Shown: piece after piece, positions 1 to 11,554 of the stretch
Position numbering within the stretch: the stretch's first letter is position 1
Layout: every line of letters starts with the position of its first letter
Source: Ypsolopha sequella
Lineage: Eukaryota > Arthropoda > Insecta > Lepidoptera > Ypsolophidae
Length of the DNA: 64,000 nt
Assembly (NCBI GenBank): GCA_934047225.1
Contig: OW204012.1
Span: forward strand, 13,020,001-13,084,000
Reading direction: 5' to 3'
Program-made: the position numbers and the translations under genes
The notes under the pieces: generated by a model
Seen by the model: only the letters and a program-made list of their open reading frames with translations
Databases searched by the model: none
What the model was told of the DNA's origin: nothing

Positions 1-465
1 TGGCTTATATTCAATATTTGAAAAATGTAATAAGTGCATTTTATTAGCAGGGGACTATATAGAAAAATAAAAATAAACTATCCAGTTACGTCTTTTCTTT
101 CATAGTTAGGTAGATTACTTTTCAGCCTCCTCTCGTAAGTTTAGTAACCTGTAATAGGAGAGGCCCGCTCATTCTATGGATATGAATTTAAACATTTGTA
201 AACTACTCAAAATATGACAAATATAATTTAGAAGAAATTAAGACGAATGGTATATACTTAATTACTTAATTGTTGTATATTTTTTTAACTATACATATAT
301 TGTAATTGAATTTTTTTTCTAATTATAATAACACGTGTAAAAAAAAACAAAAATATAAAATAAAAATAATTCCTTAATATTTTTCTGTTTCGTAAAACTA
401 GAGGTCTTTCTGACATTGGCCTCCCTCATCATCTTCTTCGTCTGCGTTGTATTTATTTCGGTATA
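1..465. other. AT-rich stretch, nothing recognised
   Basis: I see no gene-like ORF, domain or repeat structure here beyond A/T runs. Confidence 0.5.
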
Positions 466-672
466 CAAGGAGCCAATAATAATTTCAAGTTCACAAGATT
501 ATATTTGTTTTATTTCCTCACACTATGCATTGAAAAACGTAGTATGATATATACACGGGCGTAAGAGCAATAAATTACTCGGTTACGTATAAAACATTCG
601 CTACGCTCGTGTTTCAAATCGTCCTCGTAATTTATTCCTTTTCGCCCTTGTAGCATAAACTACTATTAAAAT
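466..672 (+). repeat. Interspersed repeat, copy 1 (second copy 30153-30350)
   Basis: About 200 bases recur in the same orientation at 30153-30350 with scattered differences. Both run from a GAGCCAAT start through CACTATGCATTGAAAAACGT and CTCGGTTACGT to TAGCATAAACTACTATTA. No coding potential is seen. The element type is unknown. Confidence 0.8.
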
Positions 673-674
673 GC

Positions 675-795
675 ATGTACAGTGGAGACCGCATCAAGTA
701 AGACACATTGGACTTTGTACCTATCTTAAATTCGTCTCTGCAGGGGCTAATGTCGTACTGCAAGTGTATAGCTTGATGTGGTCTCCACTGTACAT
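675..795. mobile_element. Small MITE-like element with 24-bp inverted ends
   Basis: Bases 675-698 (beginning ATGTACAGTGGAGACC) are the inverted complement of 772-795 with one mismatch. The interior has no ORF. Size and structure fit a MITE. The superfamily is not evident because no clear target duplication is visible. Confidence 0.7.
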
Positions 796-1070
796 AAGTA
801 ATATATACTGATAGCTGTTCCCTCCTGTGATGTATGTAACTCAGCGAGTGGTCACTTCCTGGAGTGCACAATTGCATAATTTATATATGGCACGTGATCG
901 GTACACTGTCGCACTTTGGACCAAAGCTAATCGCAGTACATAATAATTGTACAATTTTAACCTCATTGTTAAAACATTTCAGTTATTCCCGTCTTAGGAA
1001 AAGCTTTTACGATATTCACAAATGGGGCGCATTGAAGTACCCTCCCCGAACGGCGTAAACTAAGGAATTA

Positions 1071-1493
1071 TTACTCCCAATAGCCCTAATACGCCCGGCA
1101 CACCCTGTCTATTTAGATCAAGATCCAATAATTTATGATTACTCCCAATAGCCCCAATACACCCGGCAAACCCTGTCTATTTAGATCAAGATCCAATAAG
1201 AAATTATTACTCCCAATAGCCCCAATACACCCGGCAAACCCTGTCTATTTAGATAAATATCTACTAATAAATTATTACTCCCAATAGCCCCAATACACCC
1301 GGCAAACCCTGTCTATTTAGATAAAGATCTACTAATAAATGATTACTCCCAATAGCCCCAATACACCCGGCAAACCCTGTCTATTTAGATCAAGATCCAA
1401 TAAGAAATTATTACTCCCAATAGCCCCAATACACCCGGCACACCCTGTCTATTTAGATCAAGATCCAATAAGTAATGATTACTCCCAATAGCT
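1071..1493. repeat. 68-bp tandem repeat, six units plus a partial
   Basis: The phrase TTACTCCCAATAGCCC starts at 1071, 1139, 1207, 1275, 1343, 1411 and 1479, an exact 68-base period. Units carry CACCCGGCAAACCCTGTC and TTTAGATCAAGATC and differ only by point changes. The seventh unit breaks off after CCCAATAGCTC. Confidence 0.97.
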
Positions 1494-2520
1494 CGTGAAT
1501 ACATTCGTGAGGCTCCGTCTGTATCAGTCTTCAACTTGCATCGAACAAAAACATCGATGTATTTTCTAAATGGACATCCCTAACTTTGGGAATCATTAAT
1601 TTATCTTGGAAAAAAATACGTTACTGATAGATGTTTCTTCCTTCATTATTAAACCCAGAGCAAGTGGCATAGTCACCACAGCGCGGCGGGCTAAGGCCAA
1701 CGATGCCATGAACTTTTAACTGTTGTGCTATGAACTGAAAGATCATATTCCAATGGCCATTTCCTTTCCGCTGATAGCAGGAACTGTAACTTCCTCGAGT
1801 GTACAGTCAACAAAAGAGATAAGTAACCAGGCCCAGCGCAAAGACTTTAATCTTTACACGTACAGAAGAGTAACAGACATAGACGAATACAGCCTACAGA
1901 CTCCTCATAACAGGCGACCGATTTCTGTCAACACATGTGACAGAACCAGCAGATACAATTCGCCACTCCAAAATTATATGTTTCGGTAGGCCAAACCAAA
2001 ATGGCTTCTATATTCCTTGAGTTAGAGTCTTCGTCTTCGGGAAAGATAAGTTTGTGGCGCTATACGTAAGATTGGAAGAGCCAATAAGATTGCAGTATCC
2101 CGTTTCGACTGTTGACAGAATTATTCGTATGCAAGATGTTAAACAATAGACGTCTTTCTGGGCTTTATTGTCTATGGTAACAGATGAGATGAGGAATAAA
2201 TGGCCAAAACATAAATACACGCACTATTGATTAAATATTCTTCATTTCATCTATCACTCGTCTACGGGTCTTACGAGCCGCCTTTATGCTTGGGTTTTTC
2301 CTTAGAATAATAAAGGTAACCTTTTATTAATCTAAGGGTTTTTCTTAAGATTCATACAAAAGGTAAGAACCGAATGTGAATTCATCAGCTTATTTTATTC
2401 TTTTTTTTTTCATAGTATAATCTAGCGACATCTAACTACATCTCTATACAGCCCAAAAAGCAAAATTAGATGAAACACCACCATAATAGCTGTCGGGATA
2501 TTGTGAATGTTGCACCGTTT
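1494..2520. other. Unassigned sequence
   Basis: Two short open frames lie here (1723-1989 plus, 2008-2220 minus), but neither shows a recognisable domain, splice context or periodicity. I do not call them genes. Confidence 0.4.
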
Positions 2521-2680
2521 TTATCCAAATTGTCGCTATAACAACAAATACAAGAAAAAAACAGAATAAAATAAATATTTAAAGGGGCTCCCATACAACA
2601 GACATGTTTTTTTTTTGCCGTTTTCATAGATAATGGTACGGAACCCTTCGTGCGCGAGTCCGACTTGGCCGGTTTTTAAT
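2521..2680 (-). repeat. Fragment of a GGTTCCGTA-ended interspersed repeat
   Basis: The block ends with GGTACGGAACCCTTCG, GCGCGAGTCCGACTTGG and CCGGTTTTTA, the same end motif as the repeats at 24493 and 50859. Its interior (from TTGTCGCTATAACAAC through CAGACATG) matches 9958-10040 in inverted orientation. It is a truncated, non-coding copy. Confidence 0.7.
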
Positions 2681-2844
2681 ATCTCGCCATCTTGCACCTC
2701 TTGATGAGAGATCGGTTGGAGTGCGGTGTGGGGGGGAAGCGAATCATATATAAAGATGTGTGCAAAGTTTCATTGAGATCAAAGCTATCAGGACGTCACA
2801 AACACCTGAAGCATTTATATGGCAGCTGAGCGGGATGGCCCATT

Positions 2845-3259
2845 TTAAGGCGATATGCGAAAAAAAAGGGTGTTTCTTTTTTGTGTATTTCATGAAATAC
2901 ACGGAAAATTATAATCAGTTTCTTGGACATGCATTTTGACTATATAATATAGGGTTTTGAAATTGGAAAACATGTTTGGATAAATTTTCCTCGATAGAAA
3001 TAATTGTTGAAATGAGGTCTTCAAACACACTTTTTCTCCTCGTTTGACGAATAGGAACCATATACAGAACTCAAACATATTGGTGGTTTTAACAAAATCT
3101 AGAGATTTGATATTTGAAATTTTGCTAGCTATTTTAGTTTTTTTAATAAAAATATAAAACCAACTTTTTTCCCTTTTGCCCTGAATCCGCCCCTCTCGCA
3201 CTGCGCGATTTTGCGCTTGGAGTGAAAGTGACAAAAATAAAATTCGCATAGCCTCTTAA
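2845..3259 (+). mobile_element. TTAA-flanked MITE, copy A
   Basis: A 407-bp element (2849-3255) lies between TTAA tetramers. One end reads GGCGATATGCGAA and the other, inverted, GAGGCTATGCGAA. Copies B (15185) and C (46224) share nearly the whole length. TTAA duplication is the hallmark of the piggyBac superfamily; assignment there is inference because no transposase is present. Open frames inside recur in the other copies with frame differences and are not treated as genes. Confidence 0.85.
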
Positions 3260-4030
3260 GATCAAAGTGCTTGGGCTGAACTTTTTTCCTTTGTTGACCG
3301 TACAATTGCATACTTTATATGCGACACGTGGCGCACTGGCTCACCTTGGCACTGGATTATAGGGCGAGTTAGTACTGAAGGCACGCGAAGTTAACTGTCA
3401 CTGCGCAGTATCCCCCCCCCCGCGCTCCCCTCTTCGTCAAAACTTCATGCGCGCCCTCAGTGTTGGCCTGTACTGTAGTGTAGACGAAACACTTTACGTG
3501 CTATAATTTTTTAAGGTTCCGTAGACAAAGAGCAAAACTGACCCCTGTTGATGTCACGGGTCTCTAGCTCTTACGTCAGGGCCACAGCTTCAGGCTTCTG
3601 GCGGCGCTTTTTGTTGCGCTTCCACCGCATCGGGTGTATAGCGCGCTCGCTCGCTCAAAGCGCTGGACACTAGGTTCGTCCTGTGCGCTAGATTACTGTT
3701 TCAACCGCCCGCCTCCCCGCACACCGCCGTCCCGAGAGCGCAAGTCACTCGTAGCCGGACAAGACGCGCGAGCCGCGACCCATGGCCAGCTCTATACAAA
3801 TGCATACATGCGCCGTCGCAAGAACCGCTTGGCACGCCTCTCGAAGCCTGAGGCCGTGGCCGACCGGCTAGGCGGGATGAGACGTGACATATCTTCTTAA
3901 GGAAACCGGTAAATTTTGCACTTGACCGACTTTTAGCTTTTGAATTTCCGTCTTTCAGAAAGTTATTCAAACTATTTGACAGTTTAACGAGTGCAGTAAC
4001 ACATGACTCAGATTGTAATGGAGACTACAA
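3260..4030. other. GC-richer unassigned block
   Basis: Contains a short poly-C run near 3412 and a CpG-rich stretch around 3590-3890 with overlapping open frames on both strands. No domain or repeat partner is recognised; the open frames are probably a consequence of base composition. Confidence 0.4.
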
Positions 4031-4692
4031 TAAGGTCCGGCCAAACCTGCGCGTCAGTAACGCGGAAGCGGGACGCGACGCGGGAGCGTCTGTGACGCGA
4101 AATTTTAACGTGCACACCTGCGCGACTCCGGCGCGAACCGCGAACTTCATTTGCTAATGAACAGTCACCGAGGCTATCTGGTTTTTCACTGCAAACGTCG
4201 GAGAATCCAACAAACATACAGACTATAATTACAATGAAGTCTATTATCTCCTCACACATACGAAAAGTATAAGTACCTACTGATGTTTTAATTGCCTCTC
4301 ATTATAAAACAGATAAATATTATTTACTTACCATCCATTTGAAATTCGGGACCAATCGAATCCCATATTTTATCCTTTTTTCTTATATTCTTGTAATCTT
4401 TGTTTTTTAAATCATATAAAATTGCATAGCCTCTCACTGTTTCTATAAAAAGTTCTGTATTGTCTTCTGTTGTAGCCATCGTGTAAACAATAATTAAGAA
4501 AATTAGCTTTCTCGCACGTATTTACATACGTCTGACCACTAGACGCGTGCATCCCGCTCTGCCGACGCGGCCGTCCCGCGATGTGGTCGCGTAGGTGTGC
4601 AAAGCGCCATAGATGTAGTATGGGCAGCGTCCGCCGCGCGGCAGACGCTCCCGCTTCGCAGTCGCTTTGTTCGCGCAGGTTTGGCCGGACCT
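4031..4692. mobile_element. 662-bp inverted-repeat DNA element carrying a MADF exon
   Basis: The ends at 4031-4052 and 4671-4692 are exact inverted complements for 22 bases, beginning AAGGTCCGGCCAAACCTGCG. The subterminal regions are GC- and CpG-rich on both sides, while the middle is AT-rich and holds a MADF-type exon (4332-4479, minus). PIF/Harbinger elements often encode a Myb/SANT or MADF-like DNA-binding partner, so this may be an internally deleted Harbinger relative. The target duplication is not clean (TAA lies next to both ends with a 2-base offset). Confidence 0.75.
4332..4479 (-). CDS. MADF-domain first exon, ending at a splice donor
   Basis: Starting from ATG at 4479, 49 codons run open and stop at a consensus donor GTAAGT (exon ends at 4332 in phase 1). 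The peptide begins MATTEDNTELFIETVRGYAI and continues with LYDLKNKDYKNIRKKDKIWD. The spacing of the leading hydrophobics, the LYD motif, DYK and the following tryptophan is that of a MADF (Myb/SANT-like in Adf-1) DNA-binding domain, about the first half of the usual 85 residues. No second exon is seen before the element's end, so this copy is probably non-functional unless it splices outside. Alternative: a captured host MADF exon. Confidence 0.65.
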
Positions 4693-5170
4693 TTAAGCAA
4701 GGACATTACTTTAATGTAATGTACAGTAACCTGCTCGAGTTACCTTTTGTTCGCGTAATTTGAAACCAAGGTCCATTCACCGTTGTACTCCTTTCTACAG
4801 GCACGTATCCAGAGGGACGACAGTAGGGGGTCCGGATCTCCCTAAAGCAGCGATTATGAACCTTTTCCATCTACGGACCCCTAGGAAATCAAGCATAACT
4901 AACAGGGACCCCTTAATAAAAAACAGTAAAAAAACTCGGATAATTTATAATATTAGTACTACAAAATGTATAAACATATACATAAAAAAAAATTATGCTT
5001 ACTCTGATATTGTATATTTATGATCGTTCATAAATAAACTCACCGAACTGTACATGCGATTGTCTTCAGTTCGCTGTAGGGATGCCAAAAATGCTTTCCA
5101 ACTATTCACTTTTTGGTTTGTGAGATGAATTTATCACCAGTTTAGCATGTACTCGTAGTTTGTATTTTAT
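4693..5170. other. Unassigned sequence
   Basis: No gene or repeat partner recognised. TTGTATTTTAT at 5160-5170 is the left target-site duplication of the adjoining SINE. Confidence 0.4.
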
Positions 5171-5530
5171 CATCCATCCATTAGCCTAGTTCGCCCACTG
5201 CTGGACATAAGCCTTTCCAGGACTTTGCCACTCCCGGCGGTCATCCTCGAAGAATTGCCCATACTCACACACGCTGAGCAGGCGGGTTGGTGAGCGCGGT
5301 GCCGGAACCCTCGCAACAGTGACGCCGCTGCTCATCACCAGTCTGTTCCATATAAGGCCCGGCTATTAGGGATGGATATACCGCCATCCATCGGTCCCAG
5401 GCATGGTGGGCCTCCTGGTTTTTTGCCTGTGAGCTGTCCTCTTACTCTTCCCCGAATTACTTCGAGGGGGTCTCCAAGTAAGATGGTGGTACCTCCACAG
5501 TCGAGCCCGGCATCAGCTATACCACCGTGG
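5171..5530 (-). mobile_element. Tail-sharing SINE, copy S1, with 11-bp target duplication
   Basis: A 360-bp copy in minus orientation, flanked by TTGTATTTTAT at 5160-5170 and 5531-5541. In element orientation it begins near GGTAGCTGATGCCGGGC-type sequence and ends GCAGTGGGCGAACTAGGC then GATGGATG. That 3' tail is also the end of the RTE LINE fragments at 16429 and 28683. Other copies: 7974, 12309, 18981, 29282, 47996 and 61882. Confidence 0.9.
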
Positions 5531-5541
5531 TTGTATTTTAT

Positions 5542-6828
5542 ATCATCTAAATACTATAAACCTTTGAAAATTCATAAAACGAAACCGGTTGTATGGTGTA
5601 ATGTGTGATATAATTATCGTGAACCTAGTACAATTGTTAGTAATTGAAAAATAAAATGATCAAAGTATGTACCGAAGTTTGCCGACCATATGTGGCACCG
5701 AATCGACACCAATATCTAGTTTAGTAAGTATACTAAACACAGAGTCTTGCGTCTTTTTCTTAGTTTTGTTTTTTACGAATTGTTTATCATGTTAGTTCCC
5801 AGTGTAAAATTATGTATATTTATTGTTTAACATAGTAAAATTGTTTTAGCTGATGTAATATTTAGTTAATGTTCACTGTATTTGCTGTGGATTTTTCTTC
5901 ATAAATAAAATGAAAAATAAAATAAAATAAAAAATATACATTCCTCTATCCTAGTTCCCTACCCTACCATACACACACACACACTTACACTTTGACATCC
6001 TACGCCGCTAACTTTTCAATATTACAATTTTTCTGCATATAAATGTCTATGAAGTTCGTTTTAAATGTATTATTGTAGAAAATGTAAAACCGTAATTGGC
6101 ATAAGTTTTGATGTTATTAGCTACGATCATAAATGTTTAAGGCTGTGGTTTTTGTAATAACAATAAAATAAAATAAAATAAATAAATAAATAACAGCGTG
6201 TAGTATAACAACTGAACTGATGCCAAATTGTTGTTGCCTACCCTCCCCACAACCAAACCCTGGATACGTGCCTGCTACGCTAGCATAGTTTCTGTGTTTA
6301 TTTACACTCTGTAACTGTAAACTAACAATACAACGAACGAACGCTGATAAAACGTTAAGGCTGCGCCGAGCGTAGATCGATTAGACACCTCGCTTGTTCT
6401 CTCGTGGTCGATTTTTATCGTGGTCCAATTGATTGAATTTAACAGAAAAAATCGTATTTAATTTACCAGACAAAATTAAAAAAATGTGAAACGGCCCAAT
6501 TGTGTTTTATAACGTTTGTGATTGTCTTGAATTGCGGTTGAGACAAAATTCAACAGTTAAGTTATTGAAATTACCAAAACCCCAATACTTTTTTTAGATT
6601 TTAGGGCTACTTTACATAGATTTGTTTCTTATACCATAAGTTATTTTTAATATTCGCTGCGGCGGAAGTGTAGATATATTCGCTGTGATAATAAATATAT
6701 ATTTCATTTATTTATCATTGAAATATTATTCAATAAATCAATTTAACAGTGACTGTCGTTTAAGATTATTTTGCTCGGCACCCTCTTAAGTAGCCACCGG
6801 AGGGATTTTTATACGGCTATCACTCAGA
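5542..6828. other. AT-rich unassigned sequence with A/T microsatellites
   Basis: Holds AAAAT/AAATA-type simple repeats near 5909-5940 and 6163-6192. No gene, domain or repeat family recognised. Confidence 0.5.
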
Positions 6829-7947
6829 GGGCTGCCATATGTACGATTTAAATCGTACTCCTACGATTATTTGTCTTTTTTGCTAACGTACGATCGCAAG
6901 ACTGAGATCGTACACGAAACATACGACTTTTTATGATTAATTTAATTAAGGCCCTTAATATCGCCAAATGGGTACTTTCTAAAGCCTACTCCTCTTTTAT
7001 GGCCAAACCAAAAATATTGAAAAAATGTATTATGGATTATCAACTCTAGGACAATATATGCAACATTTTTCGTTTTCGTACCACCAAAACTTCTATATGA
7101 AAAATTGTTTCAACTGAATGGTGTTTTTTGGCTTGAATTTCCTACTGCTCCTAAGCGGCTTAGGTGATTTAATTCATTTGTGCTTTGGTAAATAGATAAA
7201 CTTGATAGCTATAAATATAACATAGAATTATTCAATCGAACAATGACGCCAATGTGAAAAGTATTATTTTCTCCTATTTTGCCCTTTCAAGGACGCAGCG
7301 AGCGTCGTAACAGCCACCACGCATTGTGCACTGATTTGAACGTTATTTCAATGTCGTTTCCGTCGATATTCATACAGACAAACATCGAGCTGCTAATTTG
7401 GCGACGGTAATCGCCTTAAGTAATAACTGGCAACATTTTTACAATGAAACAAACATGCCGCATATGGCAACGATTGATTTACGGGGAATCCCCCAGCAAA
7501 ATGTGCGCCTAGATATTAAGTTTGAATAAAGAATGACCTTCGAAACCTTCATATAAAGCTTGTAATTGTTTGCTTTCGTTGCTTTTTCTTTTTTTTAGCC
7601 AAACAATTACTTAATGAGAAGTGAAAATTGCACAAAATTTAAGACCACAGAAAAAATGATGACTTCTGCAAATTTATATAAGAATCAAGAAAAGTTATTG
7701 AAATTTTAATATATAAGTAACATATTTCAGATTATATACAGCTACTTGTAATATTAATCATTTATTTATGTCACTGAATGCCCTTTTTAGAATTTGGCAG
7801 ATAATATATATTTGACATTTTTTTTAATATTTCTTTAATAAAAGAATTATTGTACATACGTACGACTTTTTATTTAATTATTTCCGTAGAATACGACTTT
7901 TTAGAGCTGGTAGTACGATCGCGCCTTTTTCACATCTGGCAGCCTGA
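6829..7947. mobile_element. Possible inverted-end DNA element, host of a nested MITE
   Basis: Left end AGGGCTGCCATATGTACGA and the right end, inverted, AGGCTGCCAGATGTG are similar, and CGTACGACTTTTTAT-type sequence occurs inside both sides. A TTAA-flanked MITE (6946-7419) sits within. The inverted ends are short and imperfect and no target duplication is visible, so this is tentative. Confidence 0.35.
6946..7419 (-). mobile_element. TTAA-flanked MITE of a second family, copy 1
   Basis: A 474-bp element bounded by TTAA at both ends, with imperfect 24-bp inverted ends of the form TTAAGGC...CGCCAAAT. A near full-length inverted copy lies at 53997-54475. The interior has no ORF. The TTAAGGC terminus resembles the ends of the other TTAA MITE family in this window. 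Confidence 0.85.
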
Positions 7948-7973
7948 GAGTCGGCACGGCAGAAGCATTATCG

Positions 7974-8205
7974 ATCCATCCATTCATCCATCAGCCCGTC
8001 TTCGTCCACTGCTGGACATAGGAATTTCCAAGATTTTGCCACTCTTGGTGGTCCTCTTGGAAGTTACGCCCATACTCACACACGCTGGGAAGGCTGGTTG
8101 GTGAGCGCGGTGCCGAAACCTTGCCCGTCAATAGTCTGTTTTGTTTAAAACACGACAACTAGGGATGGATAGGATATGCCCAAACGGTCCCAGGCATGGT
8201 GGGCC
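7974..8205 (-). mobile_element. Tail-sharing SINE, copy S2, 5'-truncated
   Basis: Minus-strand copy from the (GATG)n tail to GGCATGGTGGGCC; the SINE 5' part is missing. Its tail reads CAGCCCGTCTTCGTCCACTG, closer to the LINE tail at 16429 than to the other SINE copies. Confidence 0.8.
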
Positions 8206-8245
8206 ACCCACCATTTAATTCGAATCAAAATTTATTAAATCTAAA

Positions 8246-8856
8246 TCCTTTGGTTCCAACGAGTTACACCGAAACCAGTCACAGTGTAACTCGTTGGGAC
8301 AAAAAATAATAAAATGTCCCAACCAGTTACACTGTTACTCGATGGGACAACTTTTCATTTTTCGTCCCAGCGAGTCACACCCCCAAAACAAGAGTGTAAC
8401 TCGTTGGGATTAAAATATGTTACACGTTGACAGCTGTTTTCTTCCCAACGAGTAACACTGTTCCCTAAAGCAAGTAGGAAATAACGATCTAAGACGGAGT
8501 AATATTTTCCGATAAAATTTACCGAAAGCGTAAACCTATTGTGTTGAGTGATTGGTGAATATGCGTTATTATCGCGCTGGGTGGGTTAGTAAAATATATA
8601 AAATAAAATATAAATCATTATTTTATACTTGCTTTAGGTAACAGTGTTACTCGTTGGGAAGAAAAAAGCTGTCCACGTGTAACAGATTTCAATCCTAACG
8701 AGTTACACTATTGTTTTGGGGGTGTGACTCGTTGGGACGAAAAATGAAAAGTTGCCCCTTCGAGTAACAGTGTAACTGGTTGGGACATTTAATTATTTTT
8801 TGTCCCAACGAGTTACACTGTGACTGGTTTCTGTGTAACTCGTTGGGACCAAAGGA
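8246..8856. mobile_element. 611-bp foldback element with internally repetitive arms
   Basis: Arms 8246-8476 and 8626-8856 are each 231 bases and are inverted copies with few mismatches, from TCCTTTGG at the outside to GCAAGTA at the inside. Each arm contains several copies of GTGTAACTCGTTGGGAC in alternating orientation, so the arms are themselves mosaics of short inverted repeats. The 149-base centre is AT-rich with no ORF. Confidence 0.9.
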
Positions 8857-9645
8857 TCTAATTTAGTTAAACCGATTTACATTATGAATATTATGAGAAA
8901 AAAATATGATCTTGTTAAGTTTCTTGCCCTTTTTCTTAGCAAGACTAATCGAATGGGCGGAGTTAGGCATATATTTATAATATTATTTATTTCTTATTCC
9001 TATATTTTTATTTATGACATAAAACTATTACCTATACACATAGATTATTCAATTACTTATATTACATTAAAACTGACCTTAAATAAGTGTATCTGTTATA
9101 CCTACATTATATAAATAAATATATTTCATTTAATTTCATATTAAACCTTAAATGTCATATAAATGCTCACAAAAAAAGAAAATTAATAAATAAGAAAGCC
9201 AGTTTCATCACTTCTTTGTTCACACAGCAACTGCCAGAAAGACCTCATGCGGCATAAAAAAACTATCATCCAATCAGACGGTCTTGCATCAATTTACAAC
9301 TTGCCAAATAGAGTCCAATTGACCAATCAAATTGCAATAAAAACCGTCTCTAAGCAACGCACGAGCCAGCCAAAGTCCGACTTCAAAAATAAACGTGAAA
9401 CTTCACTTTCAGTCACAATTTTAGGTATTTGGCTCCCGGCCCATAATATGGAACCTGGGAAACGTAATATGGACTCCATATGCTAATGATATTGGAAGTC
9501 TTTTTTGAATATACTTGATTTTAAATAAGTAGAACATTTTTAAACTTATTTTTTATAAAATTTTAATTTCTGTCATCTTAATGTCTTGTTTGTAAATCTT
9601 TTGTTGCTATGATTATTATTCTGATTACCTGTGACATAGACGAGG
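8857..9645. other. Unassigned AT-rich sequence
   Basis: Two small open frames (8884-9114 and 9247-9486, plus) lack recognisable domains. Nothing else seen. Confidence 0.4.
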
Positions 9646-9664
9646 GGGGGGGGGGGGCGGGGGA
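9646..9664 (+). repeat. Poly-G run
   Basis: A run of about fifteen Gs followed by CGGGGG, unusual in this AT-rich surrounding. Its assembled length may be unreliable. Confidence 0.8.
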
Positions 9665-9948
9665 AGCTCCAAAACTCATGAAATTCGTGTGAAGTAATTT
9701 ATGGATGGACCCCTTACATTCATCTGAGATAACCTGTGTTGGAATTTTAAATATCTACTAAGAATAAAATATCTTGGCAATTAGCACGACCTTTATAACT
9801 GCAATAAAATCAAGGGCAAGAAAATAGGGGGGATTAAGGGGCATGCATCCGCCAACGACCCTGAGTCGAACTGCGTCGGTACAAATATCGACAAAAACTA
9901 TATTGAAATAACGTTCATATCAGCGCGCATTGCATTGGACCAGGGGTC

Positions 9949-10173
9949 TCCAAACTACGGCAAAAAAAACATGTCTGTTGTATGTGAGCCCCCTTAAATA
10001 TTTATTTTATTCTGTTTTTTAGTATTTGTTGTTATAGCGGCAACAGAAATACATCATCTGTGAAAATTTCAACTGTCTAACTATCACGGTTCATGGGATA
10101 CAGCCTGGTGACAGACGGACAGCGGCGTCTATAGGGTCCCGTTGGTTGCCCTTTGGGTACGGAACCCTAAAAA
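9949..10173 (+). repeat. hAT-like end joined to a GTACGGAACCCT-ended repeat
   Basis: CAGGGGTCTCCAAACTACGG at 9951-9970 resembles hAT-type termini (compare 32298 and 33496). It is followed directly by a repeat that matches 2521-2620 inverted and ends TTTGGGTACGGAACCCTAAA. Non-coding. Confidence 0.55.
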
Positions 10174-11400
10174 GAGGTTCTAGTTGGAGTTAGTTAGAAG
10201 TAGAGGGAGGCGGGAGTCTGTTTATTTTAAACTAGAGACTCTTCAGACGAAAGAACATCCGAAAAGAAAAGTTACTTGCGCGGAATTTGACTTGCCGATA
10301 CCTATTTGAAATTAATGAAATAAAGTGAAGATGTATTTGCTTTATGCCGTCGAAACGTGCTAACAATATCAACAATTAAATAGCTGTAAAGTAGAAAATG
10401 AATTTATATTCGTGCAGTAAATAAATACAATCGTGCAGTTTTGTTTAGAGTCGTAACGCGAAGTGAACTACGACAATAAATGACAAACAAACGGTGACTT
10501 CAGTCAATTAATAAATCGACAGTAGAAACCCAGAAAACAAGAAATATTGTTTATACTACACCTGCTCGGAAAGTACCTTCTTTCTTTGTTGAAAACGATG
10601 CAGAAAATACGTCATTACTGTCATACAAATATGCGGGCGGCAAAAGTGTATGAAAATTCATTGTTAACGTGCTTGAGCGGGCAGAAAAAGTATATGCAAA
10701 TCCATTGTTAACGTGTTTTGTTTTTTTTTAAATAACATAAAGAATGAGCAAGTGGCCAAGTGGCCAGTATTATTTTGCGAACTCATACATAAAACTCGAA
10801 AAATGATACTGGCCACTTGCTTTTCCTGCACATAATAAAAAATAAGAAGGAAATAAAAGGTTGGAAAAAAGGCGCGAAGACGTGATGGCGTCGTTTTTTT
10901 GTTTTATTGAAAAAATATTGCATTTTGGGTGTTTTGATCAACAATAGTGATAGGATATTGTGAATTAAAATCGCCGTAACCTGTGTAGTGTGTTGTTCAA
11001 TGGAACAAAAGTGCGGGCTGTGCCTTTTCGTGTGTTTTTTCTAACCCTGTTGTATTTGCGTTACAAGGCTATCATTATAGCGGAAACGACAGGACAGTGA
11101 CTTAGACAGGACAGACCTTTCAGATGATCCTCAACAGAAGAGGATAGTGCATATAAACATAAAAAACTATAACGTCAAACATGGCTGTATGGGCTAAGAT
11201 CCCTTTGCCTTAGGCCCGAGGCACCCTCGCTGGTAATCGTCCCCTTTCTTCCCTCAGTGAAAAATGTACTTTTGGTAATAATAACATAGAATGATGGAGT
11301 GAAAAATATCGACATACGGGATCGTTGCCGCCTGAAAGAAGATGTAGTGACTAGAATAGAAAAAGGAATGCTTCAGTGATTTAGATATTACGTAGAGAGG
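10174..11400. other. Unassigned sequence
   Basis: No gene recognised. A short inverted motif around ACTGGCCACTTG occurs near 10757 and 10810. Confidence 0.4.
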
Positions 11401-11554
11401 ATGGATACAGTGGAGGAAAGAAATGTATGGAGCGCAAGTCAAAGGTAGAGCTCGACCAGGCTACCCGTGCTCCCTAGAAGGACGTATGCTGACTAAATCG
11501 GCGAGATATTGAAAGAAGGTAATGTCAAAAGTACCCGGAGCAGAAGAGCTTGTA

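Noticed and set aside
1071..1493. CRISPR-like array
   Set aside because: The whole 68-bp unit is conserved with no unique spacers, and the context is eukaryotic.
2890..3311. 119- and 60-codon frames in MITE copy A
   Set aside because: Equivalent frames in copies B and C change by frameshift and are not conserved as protein; they are MITE sequence.
3634..3970. Arginine/proline-rich open frames in both strands
   Set aside because: CpG-rich composition with no domain, conserved start or splice signals.
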